NCBI GenBank assembly: GCA_947478785.1
Contig: CANJXI010000041.1
Coordinates: 1 to 35,059, forward strand
Direction: 5' to 3'
From: Caulobacteraceae bacterium
GTDB taxonomy: Bacteria; Pseudomonadota; Alphaproteobacteria; Caulobacterales; Caulobacteraceae
Length of the DNA stretch: 35,059 bases
The translations under genes were made by a program, and so were the position numbers. A model generated the notes under the pieces. That model did no database searches. It worked only from the letters and a program-made list of their open reading frames with translations, and was not told where the DNA came from. Positions 23,689 to 32,370 of the stretch are shown here, in pieces. The stretch's first letter is position 1. Each line of letters begins with the position of its first letter.

Positions 23689-24816
23689 TTGACCAATGCG
23701 CCGCGTGAGGCCGCGCCCACGACCCTGGCCATCGCGGTAGGGGCGTCGGACGGGCGGATCTGGGGAATTACGCCCAAGGCGCGCCTGGAGCGGACGTTTC
23801 GCCGGCTGGGCCTGGGCGACGCGGACCTGGCGGACCTCCCGGCCGGCCCGGGCGTGGTGTTGGCGCACGCCGCCTGGGTGTTCGACGAATCGCTGATCCG
23901 CGCGCTCGCGGCGCGGCCCGAGACGGTGCTGGTGGACGACACGGGCCGGGCGGTCGCGGTCCATGTGGCGAGCGCCGGCGCGGCCGCGGCGGCGCGGGCG
24001 CTGGAGGCTGGAGAGTCGCTGGACGGCCAGAGGCTGACCGCCATCGAACTGGCGGGGGCCTACAACAGCGCGCTGCGCAAGCGCGAGCCGCCGGTGCTGG
24101 AGCGGCTGACCGCGCAGACCGTCCGGCCGGTGGAGAAGCGGCTGTTCCAGGGGTCGTACAAGGGCGTCACCGACCTGGTGACCAAATACCTGTGGCCGAC
24201 GCCGGCGCGGGTGGTGACGCGCTGGTGCGCCCTGGCGGGGATCACGCCCAACCAGGTGACCTTCGCGAGTTTCGTCCTGGTGCTCGCGGCGCTCTACCTC
24301 TTCTGGATCGGCCAGTTCGGCTGGGGCCTCGCGGCCGCCTGGGTGATGACCTTCCTGGACACGGTCGACGGAAAGCTCGCGCGGGTGACGCTGCAGTCCT
24401 CGCCGCTGGGCAATGTCTTCGACCACGGCATCGACCTGATCCATCCGCCGTTCTGGTGGTGGGCCTGGGTGGTGGGCGTGCAGGCCACCGCCCACCCGCT
24501 GGCGCAACCTGAGCTGATCCTGGCCGTGGTGGTCGGCGGCTATGTGGCGCAGCGGCTGCTGGAAGGGATCTTCCTCGCGGGCTTCAAGGTGGAGATGCAC
24601 GCCTGGCGGCCGTTCGACAGCTTCTTCCGGCTGATCACCGCCCGGCGCAATCCGAACCTCATCCTGCTGACCGGCGCCACGCTCGCGGGGCGGCCCGACG
24701 TGGGCATGCTGCTGGTGGCCGCCTGGACGGGCGCGAGCCTGGCCGTGCACCTCGTCCAGTGCCTGCAGGCCTGGGCCGCGCCGCGCGGGGCGGTCGTTTC
24801 CTGGCTCTCCCGCTGA
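23689..24816 (+). CDS. cpgC: CDP-alcohol phosphatidyltransferase with N-terminal extra domain (CpgC-like)
   Basis: 375 residues, TTG start at 23689 with AGGGA about nine bases upstream. The C-terminal half is a membrane CDP-alcohol phosphotransferase with a perfect motif: D224, D227, G228, A231, R232, G241, D245, D249. Residues 1-130 form a separate soluble domain whose spacing resembles a degenerate nucleotidyltransferase (the GxGxR loop is missing), as in bifunctional inositol-phosphate enzymes. Position next to kinase and spt matches CpgC, needed for ceramide phosphoglycerate in Caulobacter. Likely attaches the headgroup to CDP-activated ceramide (inference). It overlaps cpgB by one base. 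Confidence 0.85.
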   Translation: MTNAPREAAPTTLAIAVGASDGRIWGITPKARLERTFRRLGLGDADLADLPAGPGVVLAHAAWVFDESLIRALAARPETVLVDDTGRAVAVHVASAGAAAAARALEAGESLDGQRLTAIELAGAYNSALRKREPPVLERLTAQTVRPVEKRLFQGSYKGVTDLVTKYLWPTPARVVTRWCALAGITPNQVTFASFVLVLAALYLFWIGQFGWGLAAAWVMTFLDTVDGKLARVTLQSSPLGNVFDHGIDLIHPPFWWWAWVVGVQATAHPLAQPELILAVVVGGYVAQRLLEGIFLAGFKVEMHAWRPFDSFFRLITARRNPNLILLTGATLAGRPDVGMLLVAAWTGASLAVHLVQCLQAWAAPRGAVVSWLSR

Positions 24817-25730
24817 TGCGCGCCGGCGTCCTGCGAAATCCCCACAGCCACGCCAACCGGCGGGGCGGCGAGCGGCCCCCGCCGCACACCGATGTGCTGT
24901 TCGCCGAGCCCGAGTCGGCGGGCGAGGTGGCCGCGGCGGTCAGGCAGTTCGCCGAGGCCGGTGTCGAACTGCTGGTCATCGACGGCGGCGACGGCACCGT
25001 GCGCGAGGTGCTGACCGCCTTGCCGGTGATCTATGGGGACGCGCCCGTGCCGCTGTTGTCGCTGGTGGCGTCGGGCAAGACCAATGTGCTGGCCTTCGAC
25101 CTGGGCATACGCGAGGCCTGGACGCTGGACGCGGCGCTGGCGGCGGCCGTGCGGGACGGGTCGCGGATCCGGCTGCGATCGCCGCTGCACATCGAGCGCG
25201 CGGACGCCACGCCGCTGCGGGGGTTCCTGCTCGGGGCGGCCGGGGTCGTGAAGGCCATCGACATGGCCCAGGACCTGCACCGCTGGGGCGTGTTCAAGAA
25301 CGCCGCCGTGGCGCTGACCCTGGTGGGCGCGATCGCCGAGGTGGTGGCGGGCAGGGAGCAGGGCGCGTGGCGCGGCGGCCAACCCCTGTCGCTGAGCCTG
25401 GACGACGGGCCAGCCCGGGCCGGCGCGCGGCTGGCGACCATGGCCACCACGCTGGAGCGCCTGCCCTTCGCGCTCAGGCCGTTCGGGCCGTCGCGGCACG
25501 GGCTGAAGGTGCTCGACATCGACGCCCCGCCCCGGCGGCTGGTAAGGGCGCTGCCGCGGGTGCTGTGGGGCCGCGACGACCGGTGGCTGGCGGCCCACGG
25601 CTATCGGCGCGCCGACGCGGGCAGGCTCGGCCTCTCCCTGGCCGGCCCGGTGGTGCTGGACGGAGAGACCTATCCGGGTGGCGAGTTCACCATCACCGAA
25701 GGGCCGCTGCTCAGGTTCCTGACGCCATGA
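24816..25730 (+). CDS. cpgB: Diacylglycerol-kinase-like ceramide kinase (CpgB)
   Basis: 304 residues. The lipid-kinase catalytic motif GGDGT is at 57-61, with the N-terminal NPHSHANR (8-15) replacing the usual NPxSG, and a C-terminal beta domain. In Caulobacter the equivalent protein is a ceramide kinase making ceramide-1-phosphate. ATG at 24816 overlaps the cpgC stop (TGATG), and the stop overlaps cpgA (ATGA); the in-frame start at 24759 lies inside cpgC and is rejected. Specificity is assigned by context. Confidence 0.87.
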   Translation: MRAGVLRNPHSHANRRGGERPPPHTDVLFAEPESAGEVAAAVRQFAEAGVELLVIDGGDGTVREVLTALPVIYGDAPVPLLSLVASGKTNVLAFDLGIREAWTLDAALAAAVRDGSRIRLRSPLHIERADATPLRGFLLGAAGVVKAIDMAQDLHRWGVFKNAAVALTLVGAIAEVVAGREQGAWRGGQPLSLSLDDGPARAGARLATMATTLERLPFALRPFGPSRHGLKVLDIDAPPRRLVRALPRVLWGRDDRWLAAHGYRRADAGRLGLSLAGPVVLDGETYPGGEFTITEGPLLRFLTP

Positions 25731-26641
25731 CGGAGGACCTGGCCTCGCTGGTCGGGCGCGAACTGGCCGCGCCGGCGCCGGAGATCGCGACCCGGTTCGG
25801 CGCCGCGCTGGCCGACGGAGCGGAGGGCGTCGCGGCGGTGCTGTTCTACGGCTCGGCGCTGCGGACCGGCGATCGGGAGGGGGTCCTGGACTTCTATGTG
25901 CTGACCAACGCGCCGCCGACGGGCGTGCGCGGTCTGGCCAGCAGGGCGCTCTGGCCGGACGTGAGCTATCGCGAACTGATCGACCCGGACGGCGTGCTGC
26001 GGGCGAAGGTGGCGACCATGACCCTGGCGCAGTTCCGGCGCGCCGCCGGGGGCGCGGGCCTCGACACCACCGTCTGGACGCGGTTCGTCCAGCCTTCCGC
26101 GCTGGTCTGGTGCGACGGTCCGGAGAGCCGGGTCGCCGTGGCGGCGGCGGTGGCCGAGGCGGTGAAGACGGCCGCGGGTTTCGCGCTGGCCCTGGGTCCG
26201 GCGAGCGGCGCGCCGCTCGATTTCTGGCGCGCCCTGTTCCGGGAAACCTACGCGGCCGAATTCAGGGTCGAGCGGCAGGGACGGGCCGACACCCTGCTGG
26301 CGGTCGATCCTGGCCGGTATGACGCGATCCTGCCGGCCGCGTGGCGGGCGTCCGGGATTGTGGTGGAGGTGTCGGGCGAGGGCGTTCTGGCGGCGTCGGT
26401 CACAGCGGCCGAGCGGAAGCGCAGGGTGCGCGCCTGGCGACTGCGCCGCGCCCTGGGCCGGCCCCTGAACATCGCGCGCCTGATCAAGGCAGCCTTCACC
26501 TTCGAGGGCGCGGCGCGCTACGCGGCCTGGAAGATCGAGCGCCACACCGGCGTCGCGGTGGCCGTCACGCCCTGGCGGGAACGCCATCCGATCCTGGCTG
26601 GCCCGGGCGTGCTCTGGCGGGTCTGGCGGTCGCGGGGTTAG
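25727..26641 (+). CDS. cpgA: Tam41-like nucleotidyltransferase-fold protein (CpgA)
   Basis: 304 residues. The position matches CpgA of the ceramide phosphoglycerate operon. The N-terminal half resembles mitochondrial CDP-diacylglycerol synthase Tam41: FYGSALR (40-46) then LDFYVLT (D55), a YRELIDPDGVLRAKVATM segment (81-98, cf. Tam41 Y-N-x-L-V...K-Y-G-V-I) and TRFVQPSALVW (118-128, cf. GRMQKPV). The C-terminal part is helical and basic. If right, it would turn ceramide-1-phosphate and CTP into CDP-ceramide. The similarity is by eye and from memory. Confidence 0.78.
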   Translation: MTEDLASLVGRELAAPAPEIATRFGAALADGAEGVAAVLFYGSALRTGDREGVLDFYVLTNAPPTGVRGLASRALWPDVSYRELIDPDGVLRAKVATMTLAQFRRAAGGAGLDTTVWTRFVQPSALVWCDGPESRVAVAAAVAEAVKTAAGFALALGPASGAPLDFWRALFRETYAAEFRVERQGRADTLLAVDPGRYDAILPAAWRASGIVVEVSGEGVLAASVTAAERKRRVRAWRLRRALGRPLNIARLIKAAFTFEGAARYAAWKIERHTGVAVAVTPWRERHPILAGPGVLWRVWRSRG

Positions 26642-26681
26642 GCTCCGCCCCCAATTCGGGTGGTGGATATTATTTGAGGAA

Positions 26682-26806
26682 CGTCATGGCCGGGCTTGTC
26701 CCGGCCATCCAGACACACAGAGGCCGCAGATCGCGCAGCGGCGCACCCGCAGGGACCCTGAGATCGCCTGCGTTTCTGGGTGGCCGGGACAAGCCCGGCC
26801 ATGACG
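26682..26806. repeat. Palindromic dispersed repeat, copy 3
   Basis: Arms 26682-26711 and 26777-26806 are inverted with one mismatch (CCATCCA instead of CCACCCA). The inner part shares ACACA/GAG and GATCGCCTGCGTTTCTGGG with copy 1. It lies between convergent cpgA and spt, six bases before the spt stop. Confidence 0.93.
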
Positions 26807-26812
26807 ATTGGT

Positions 26813-28033
26813 TTAGCCCCGCGCGCGTTGCAGGGGCGCGTCGACCAGCAGGCCGTATTCGGCGCCGACCTCGGCGAAGGCGGCCAGGATCTGGTCGAGC
26901 TGTTCGACGGTGTGGGCGGCGCTGATCGAGGAGCGGAGCAGGGGCCGCGCGTCCGGCGTGGCCGGGGGCAGGGCGAGGTTGAGGTAGACGCCCTTTTCGA
27001 GGAGCGCCTTCCAGACGGCGATGGCCCTGGGCTCGTCGGGGATGGTGACCGCGACGATCGGGCTGCAATTGGGGCCCACGTGGAAGCCCAGCGCCTTCAG
27101 CCCGTCGTAGAACCGCTGGGCGTTGGACATCAGCCGGTGGCGCAGCTGCGGCTGGGATTCGATGACGTTGAGCGCCTGGATGGTCGAGGCGACCACGGCG
27201 GGCGGCAGCGAGGCGGTGAACATGTAGGGGCGGCAGACCACCCGCATGACGTCGAAGTCGGCCATGTCGGAGACGCAGAACCCGCCGATCGCGCCCAGGC
27301 TCTTGGAGAAGGTGCCGACGATGATATCGACGTCGTCCTCGACCCCTTGCGCCTCGGCCAGGCCGCGGCCCTTTTCGCCGAGCACGCCCAGCGAATGGGC
27401 CTCGTCGACCAGCAGGTAGGCGCCCATTTCGCGCTTCACCTCGGCGAATTCCTTGAGCGGGGCCACGTCGCCCAGCATGGAATAGATGCCCTCGGCGACG
27501 ATCAGCTGCTTGCCGGGCGAGCCCTTCAGGCGCTTCAGGCGCTTGCGCAGGTCGTCGGGGTCGTTGTGGCGGAAGCGGATGACCTCGGCGTGGCCGAGAC
27601 GCGCGCCGTCGTAGAGGCTGGCGTGGCTGTCGGCGTCGAGCAGCAGGTGGTCGCCGCGGCCGACCAGGGTCGACAGCAGGCCGAGGTTGGCCTGGTAGCC
27701 GGTGGTAAAGGTCATGGCGTGCTGCTTGCCGTAGAAGCGGGCGATCGCCGTTTCCAGGTCCAGGTGCTCGCCGAAGCTGCCGTTGGCGATGCGGCTGCCG
27801 GTTGTGCCGGTGCCATGGGTGTGCAGCGCCGCGCTGGAGGCCTCGATGCAGGACTCATCGAAGGTCAGGCCCAGGTAGTTGTTGGTGCCGAGCAGGATGG
27901 TGCGACGGCCATTGACCACGCCCTCCGTCGGCGAGGTCACTTGCTCGAACCGGATATTGAACGGATCGGCGCCAGCGTCGCGGATCGTCTGATAGCGGTC
28001 GGCGTAAGCCTTGTGCTTGTCCAAAAGCCCCAT
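26813..28033 (-). CDS. spt: Serine palmitoyltransferase
   Basis: 406 residues. Alpha-oxoamine synthase that condenses L-serine with an acyl thioester to 3-ketosphinganine, the first step of sphingolipid synthesis. Key residues are in place: the PLP-stacking histidine in DSHASLYDG (H137), VDEAHS (D210, H213) and the PLP lysine in TFSKSLG (K244). It starts one base after the acpR stop. As no membrane segment is seen, the enzyme is soluble like other bacterial SPTs. Its neighbours rule out 2-amino-3-ketobutyrate ligase or 5-aminolevulinate synthase as the likely role. Confidence 0.95.
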   Translation of the reverse strand: MGLLDKHKAYADRYQTIRDAGADPFNIRFEQVTSPTEGVVNGRRTILLGTNNYLGLTFDESCIEASSAALHTHGTGTTGSRIANGSFGEHLDLETAIARFYGKQHAMTFTTGYQANLGLLSTLVGRGDHLLLDADSHASLYDGARLGHAEVIRFRHNDPDDLRKRLKRLKGSPGKQLIVAEGIYSMLGDVAPLKEFAEVKREMGAYLLVDEAHSLGVLGEKGRGLAEAQGVEDDVDIIVGTFSKSLGAIGGFCVSDMADFDVMRVVCRPYMFTASLPPAVVASTIQALNVIESQPQLRHRLMSNAQRFYDGLKALGFHVGPNCSPIVAVTIPDEPRAIAVWKALLEKGVYLNLALPPATPDARPLLRSSISAAHTVEQLDQILAAFAEVGAEYGLLVDAPLQRARG

Positions 28034-28034
28034 G

Positions 28035-28286
28035 CTACGTCCTCACTCGCAATTGATTGATCAGAGCCGCCAGGTCGCCAACGGTTTCGACATCCGCCAG
28101 GCGATCCAGCGGGATCGAAAGCTCAAACACGTCTTCCAATTCCATCACGATGTTCATCAGCGTCAGGGAATCGACGCCCAGATCGCGGCCGATGTCGGTC
28201 GCGGCGGTCACCTCAACATTGCGTTGCATGACCTGGCCGGCGGTCCGGCCGATCTGGCGGACCGTCAGATCGGTGACGGACTCCAT
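28035..28286 (-). CDS. acpR: Acyl carrier protein of the sphingolipid locus
   Basis: 83 residues from ATG at 28286, preceded by a GGGGG purine run at -8; an upstream in-frame ATG at 28334 would add 16 residues not seen in carrier proteins. The phosphopantetheine serine is S40 in LGVDSLTLMN. The protein probably carries the acyl chain from AasR to Spt. The DNA is lower in GC than its neighbours (about 55% in the 60-base line counted at 28081). Confidence 0.93.
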   Translation of the reverse strand: MESVTDLTVRQIGRTAGQVMQRNVEVTAATDIGRDLGVDSLTLMNIVMELEDVFELSIPLDRLADVETVGDLAALINQLRVRT

Positions 28287-28364
28287 CTGAATTACCCCCA
28301 AATTCCCCAACTCCCCGTAGCGCCCACACGACACAATCGTAAGGGATTTCGTCCGGATGCGCCC

Positions 28365-29306
28365 CTAAAGCCAGCCTTTTGACCGATACCAGCCGATTGT
28401 CTGCTGAAATCCCGATCTGAGATCGAACTCCGAAGCCTGCGCGCCTCCCGCGCGCTCATCCGAATCAAGCCCCCAGTCCCAGTGTGTCAGTTCCTTGACT
28501 TTGCCGAATGTAAGCACGGCGCCCGTATCGCGCCAGCTACTCTTGAAACCTTCTAAGAAAGCAATGACATAGAGCGCCGCAGTAGGTACGCGAATCAGTT
28601 GTACGCGTCGTTTGGCCGCTTCCGCGGCCGCCTGCATCAGTTCGCTCCAGCTATAGCCTTCAGGGTGTCCGTCCGACAGGGTGACCACGCCCGATATTTG
28701 CGACCGCGCCAAGGTGACGATCTGACGCGCTGCGTCCTGGACGTGCACAATCGCGATCCGTGCCGCCGGATTGAGCACCGGCAGCACCGGACTGAGGGCC
28801 GCCAGCCTGAACAGCCGAAGCGTTTCGCGGTCCCCAGGGCCGTAGATGACGGGCGGCCTGACGACGGTGACCGCGCCGCCCAGGATGGCGCGGACGGCGT
28901 CCTCGCCGCCCCGCTTGCTGGCCGCATAGGGCGAGAGCTGGGGTTCGCGCGCGGTGATGCTGGAGATCTGCAGCAAATGGCCGACCTGGGCGGCGCGCGC
29001 GGCGCGCGCGACGCGGCGGGCGCCTTCGACATTGACGCGGCGCAGCCCGGGCTCGCCGCCGCCGATCCGCCCGCCGGCGTGGACCACCACCTCGGCGCCC
29101 TCGCAGAGGCGCCGGAGCGCTTCCTCGTCGGCGAGGTCGCCGCAGATCACCTCCGGGTCCAGGCCGACCCAGAACGGGCTGACCGGATCGCGGCGCGCGA
29201 GGATCCGCACGCGCCAGCCGGCGTCGGCGAACGCGCGGACGAGGTGCTGGCCGAGGAAGCCCGTCGCGCCGGTTATGGCGACCAGGCGCTGGACGCCTGG
29301 GCTCAC
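28365..29306 (-). CDS. cerR: NAD(P)-dependent 3-ketoceramide reductase
   Basis: 313 residues, extended short-chain dehydrogenase. The Rossmann motif TGATGFLGQH is at 12-21 and the catalytic pair Y127-x3-K131 (YAASK) with S115/S116. In Caulobacter the homologous CerR reduces 3-ketoceramide after N-acylation, opposite to the eukaryotic order. It overlaps aasR by four bases. The 3' third (28365 to about 28650) is near 53% GC by hand count, against about 78% in a line of its 5' part, a sharp break within the gene; the frame stays open across it. Confidence 0.9.
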   Translation of the reverse strand: MSPGVQRLVAITGATGFLGQHLVRAFADAGWRVRILARRDPVSPFWVGLDPEVICGDLADEEALRRLCEGAEVVVHAGGRIGGGEPGLRRVNVEGARRVARAARAAQVGHLLQISSITAREPQLSPYAASKRGGEDAVRAILGGAVTVVRPPVIYGPGDRETLRLFRLAALSPVLPVLNPAARIAIVHVQDAARQIVTLARSQISGVVTLSDGHPEGYSWSELMQAAAEAAKRRVQLIRVPTAALYVIAFLEGFKSSWRDTGAVLTFGKVKELTHWDWGLDSDERAGGAQASEFDLRSGFQQTIGWYRSKGWL

Positions 29307-31018
29307 GCCCCGGCCCGCTCCAGGTCATAGGCGCCCGCCAGGTAGGCCAGCCGCGCCTTCGAGCGGCTGAGCTTGCCCGAGGAGGTCTGGGGCAGGGCGT
29401 GGGCGCCGACCAGCCGCACCTCGGCCTCCACGCTGTGGCGCTGGCGCAGGACGCGTCCGACTTCCGCGGAGAGTTCCGAGCGGACGGCGGGATCGCTGGA
29501 GCGGGTCTGGACGAGGACGACCACCTGCTCGTCCTCTTGGCCCGGCACCGAGAAGGCCGCCACGTCGCCGCTCCGCAGGACCGCGAGCTCGGCCTCGCAG
29601 GTCCACTCAAGATCCTGCGGCCAGATGTTGCGGCCGTTGACGATCATCAGGTCCTTGCTGCGGCCGGTCAGCACGATCTCGCCCAGGTCGAGGAAGCCCA
29701 GGTCGCCGGTGTCCAGCCAGCCGTCGGCCGAGAGCACGCGGGCGGTCTCCTCCGGCTGGTGGAAATAGCCCTGCATCAGGCTTGGGCCGCGGGCGAAGAT
29801 GCGGCCCACGGCGCGTTCGGGCAGCGGCCGGCCGTCCTCGTCCCGAACCTGGAGCTCATGGTCGGGCAGCGGCGGGCCGCAGCGGGCGAAGTCGCGCGTG
29901 CGGGCCTGGGCGTCGCCAGCCACGGCCAGGCGGTCCTGCTCCAGGCGGCCGATGTCCAGGGTCTCGACGCCCAGCCCCCGGTCGAGCGGCGCCATGGTCA
30001 GCGCCAGGGTCGCCTCGGCCATGCCGTAGCTGGCCACATAGGCCTTGTCCGAGAAGCCGGCGGGGGCGAAGCGCTTGGCGAATTCGACCAGCGGCCCGGT
30101 GCGGATCATGTCGCCGCCCAGCCCGGCGATCCGCCAGCCTGAGAGGTTCAGGCCCTCGACGCCGGCGGCCTCGGCGCGGCGGGCGCAGAGCTCGAAGCCG
30201 AAGGTCGGGCTATAGGAGATGGTCGCGCCGTTGCGGCCGATCAGCTCCAGCCAGAGCAGCGGGCGGCGCACGAAGGCCCCGGTCGGCAGCAGGTCGACCG
30301 ACATCTGGCAGGCCAGCGGGCTCAGCACGAAGCCCACCAGGCCCATGTCGTGGTAGAGCGGCAGCCAGGAGATCGCCCGGTCCCGCGGGCGGACCTGCAG
30401 CCCGTGGCGGATGATCGCCTGGGCGTTGGCGATCAGGGCGCGGTGGGTGACCAGCGCGCCGGTCGGGAAGCGGGTGCTCCCCGAGGAGAACTGCAGGTAG
30501 CAGGGGTCGTCGGGGGTGATCGCGGGCAGGGCGGACGCGGCGGCCTTGGGCAGGTCGGCGATCACGCCCACGAAGCGGAGTGGGACGGGCGGCGCCTCGG
30601 CGATCCAGGCGGTGATGGCGGCCGGACCCAGCAGGGCGGTGGCCTCGGCGGCGGCCAGCATGCGCCCGACCTGGGCCACATAGGCTTCCCGGCCGCCGAG
30701 CGGGGCGGGCAAGGGCAGCGGCGTCGGCGTCAGGCCGGCGTACTGGCAGGCGAAGAAGGCGCGCAGGAAGTCGCCGTCGGTCTCGGCGATCAGGCCGACC
30801 CGGTCGCCCGCCGCCAGGCCCACGGCCAGCAGCCGACCGGCGATGGCGCGGGCCTCCTCGGCCAGCCGGGCGTAGGACAGGGCCTCGGCCACCTCACCGC
30901 GCATGGAGTGCAGGCTGACCCCCGTGGCGCCGGTGGCGGCGTAGTCCAGCGCCTCGGTCAGCGTCGCGAAATCGGCGAGCCTGAGAGCGCGGTCGGCGGC
31001 AGTCGGAAGGATCATCAC
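29303..31018 (-). CDS. aasR: Fatty acyl-AMP/acyl-ACP ligase of the sphingolipid locus
   Basis: 571 residues. ANL-superfamily adenylating enzyme. The P-loop FSSGSTRFPTG is at 177-187, the ATP motif SYGMAEATL follows near 350 and WLDTGDLGFL near 470; the C-terminal lysine is in TSSGKLSRSK. The layout resembles fatty-acyl-AMP ligases that load a carrier protein, so it likely charges AcpR (inference). The stop overlaps cerR, and the start overlaps the stop of the flippase gene (ATGA). Gene order and role match Caulobacter aasR. Confidence 0.9.
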   Translation of the reverse strand: MMILPTAADRALRLADFATLTEALDYAATGATGVSLHSMRGEVAEALSYARLAEEARAIAGRLLAVGLAAGDRVGLIAETDGDFLRAFFACQYAGLTPTPLPLPAPLGGREAYVAQVGRMLAAAEATALLGPAAITAWIAEAPPVPLRFVGVIADLPKAAASALPAITPDDPCYLQFSSGSTRFPTGALVTHRALIANAQAIIRHGLQVRPRDRAISWLPLYHDMGLVGFVLSPLACQMSVDLLPTGAFVRRPLLWLELIGRNGATISYSPTFGFELCARRAEAAGVEGLNLSGWRIAGLGGDMIRTGPLVEFAKRFAPAGFSDKAYVASYGMAEATLALTMAPLDRGLGVETLDIGRLEQDRLAVAGDAQARTRDFARCGPPLPDHELQVRDEDGRPLPERAVGRIFARGPSLMQGYFHQPEETARVLSADGWLDTGDLGFLDLGEIVLTGRSKDLMIVNGRNIWPQDLEWTCEAELAVLRSGDVAAFSVPGQEDEQVVVLVQTRSSDPAVRSELSAEVGRVLRQRHSVEAEVRLVGAHALPQTSSGKLSRSKARLAYLAGAYDLERAGA

Positions 31019-32370
31019 GGACGGGCCTTGGCCTGCGCTGGATCGTTTGCGCCGGACGTTCGAGTGGATTCGTCGCGCCGCACCCGGGCGCGGTCTCTTT
31101 CCAGCATGATGAACATGCCGACCGCAAGTCCGCCCATCGCCGCAACCAGGGCGGCGCCGGCGCCGTCGAGGCCGAAACGCCCGATCGTGGCGGGCAGGGC
31201 GGCCAGCAATGCGACGGAAACCACCAGGCGCACCCGCACCACGTCGCCCGGCCGTCCGAGGGAAATCAGCATCGGCTCAAGCGGCACGGCCCAGATGCCG
31301 ATGACTGCCGCGGCGACCTGCCAGGTCATGATCGTGGCGCCCCCCGCGAACGCGGGCCCCATCACCAGGGTCAGCAGCGGGCGGCCGGCGATGAGGGTGA
31401 CGGCCAGCAGCAGCGTGCCCACTCCGCCGCCCAGCAGCCCGACCTGCAGCGCCAGGCGGCGCATCGCGCGCTCGCCGCCCAGGGCGTGCAGCCGGGCCAG
31501 TTCCGGATACAGCGCCGGGACCAGCAGCCGCGCGGGCTTGGCCAGCGCGTCGGCCACCTGCCGGCCGATCTTCCACAGGGCGGCGGGCGCCGGTCCGACG
31601 AGGGCGCCGACCATCAGGGTGATGGCGTGGGTGAAGGCCACGTCGAGGGTCCCGCTGGCGTTCGTCGCCCAGGCGAACCGCCAGGCCCCCGGCATGCCCG
31701 CCGACAGGGGACCGCGCCACCGGAAGCCGGCCAGGAGGCCGCGCCGCCGCATCTCGCCCACCGTCACGGCGACCAGGTAGAGGAAGGCCGCCGCCGTGCC
31801 GAGCGCCCAGACGCCAAGGAACAGCGCCAGCGATCCGCCAAGCAGGAGGGCAAGACCGCTGCCGACCAGCCGCACGGCGGAGCTGATCGGGGCCTGGAAC
31901 GCGATCAGGTCGAAGCGATCGAAAAGGCGCAGCAGGCCGACGGGCGTGGCCGGGACCATCAGGGCGATCGAAAGGCAATAGACGGCCGCGCCGGGTCCGT
32001 CGGCCGGGGTCCAGCCGAGCCGGCCGCCGATCAGGAGGGCCGCGGCCACGGCGATGACGACGCCGGCGATGCTGCTCGCCAGGTCGAGCGCCAGGGTGAA
32101 CCGGACAACCTGCCGCAGCCGTGGCCTGTCGTCCGCCGCGAGCGCCGGGGCCCCGAAGTGCAGGACCGTCTGCCAGGACTGGAACTTGACGACCTCGCCG
32201 ACCAGTTCGGCGAAGGCGTTGATCAGGATCAGGACGCCGACCTCGCGCACGCCGAGGAATCGCGCGGCGATGGCCAGGTAGCCCAGGCTGATCACCGCGT
32301 TGACGGCGCGCCCGCCCAGCAGGACGCCGGCGTTGGCGAGGATCCGGCCGAGGCGGGAGCGTTCGCTCAC
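31015..32370 (-). CDS. Wzx/MATE-like polysaccharide or lipid flippase
   Basis: 451 residues from GTG at 32370, which overlaps the upstream stop (GTGA). The protein is almost wholly hydrophobic with about twelve to fourteen membrane segments and a short charged C-terminal tail, the layout of oligosaccharide flippases. The first segment (ILANAGVLLGGRAVNAVISL, from about residue 10) is typical of the family. A longer in-frame reading to 33066 only repeats the gene upstream in another frame. Being inside the aasR operon, it may flip a lipid-linked sphingolipid or its headgroup; the substrate is not known. Confidence 0.87.
   Translation of the reverse strand: MSERSRLGRILANAGVLLGGRAVNAVISLGYLAIAARFLGVREVGVLILINAFAELVGEVVKFQSWQTVLHFGAPALAADDRPRLRQVVRFTLALDLASSIAGVVIAVAAALLIGGRLGWTPADGPGAAVYCLSIALMVPATPVGLLRLFDRFDLIAFQAPISSAVRLVGSGLALLLGGSLALFLGVWALGTAAAFLYLVAVTVGEMRRRGLLAGFRWRGPLSAGMPGAWRFAWATNASGTLDVAFTHAITLMVGALVGPAPAALWKIGRQVADALAKPARLLVPALYPELARLHALGGERAMRRLALQVGLLGGGVGTLLLAVTLIAGRPLLTLVMGPAFAGGATIMTWQVAAAVIGIWAVPLEPMLISLGRPGDVVRVRLVVSVALLAALPATIGRFGLDGAGAALVAAMGGLAVGMFIMLERDRARVRRDESTRTSGANDPAQAKARP

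Noticed and set aside
26780..28060. Plus-strand open frame of 426 codons
   Set aside because: Antisense of spt starting within the palindromic repeat; no domain.
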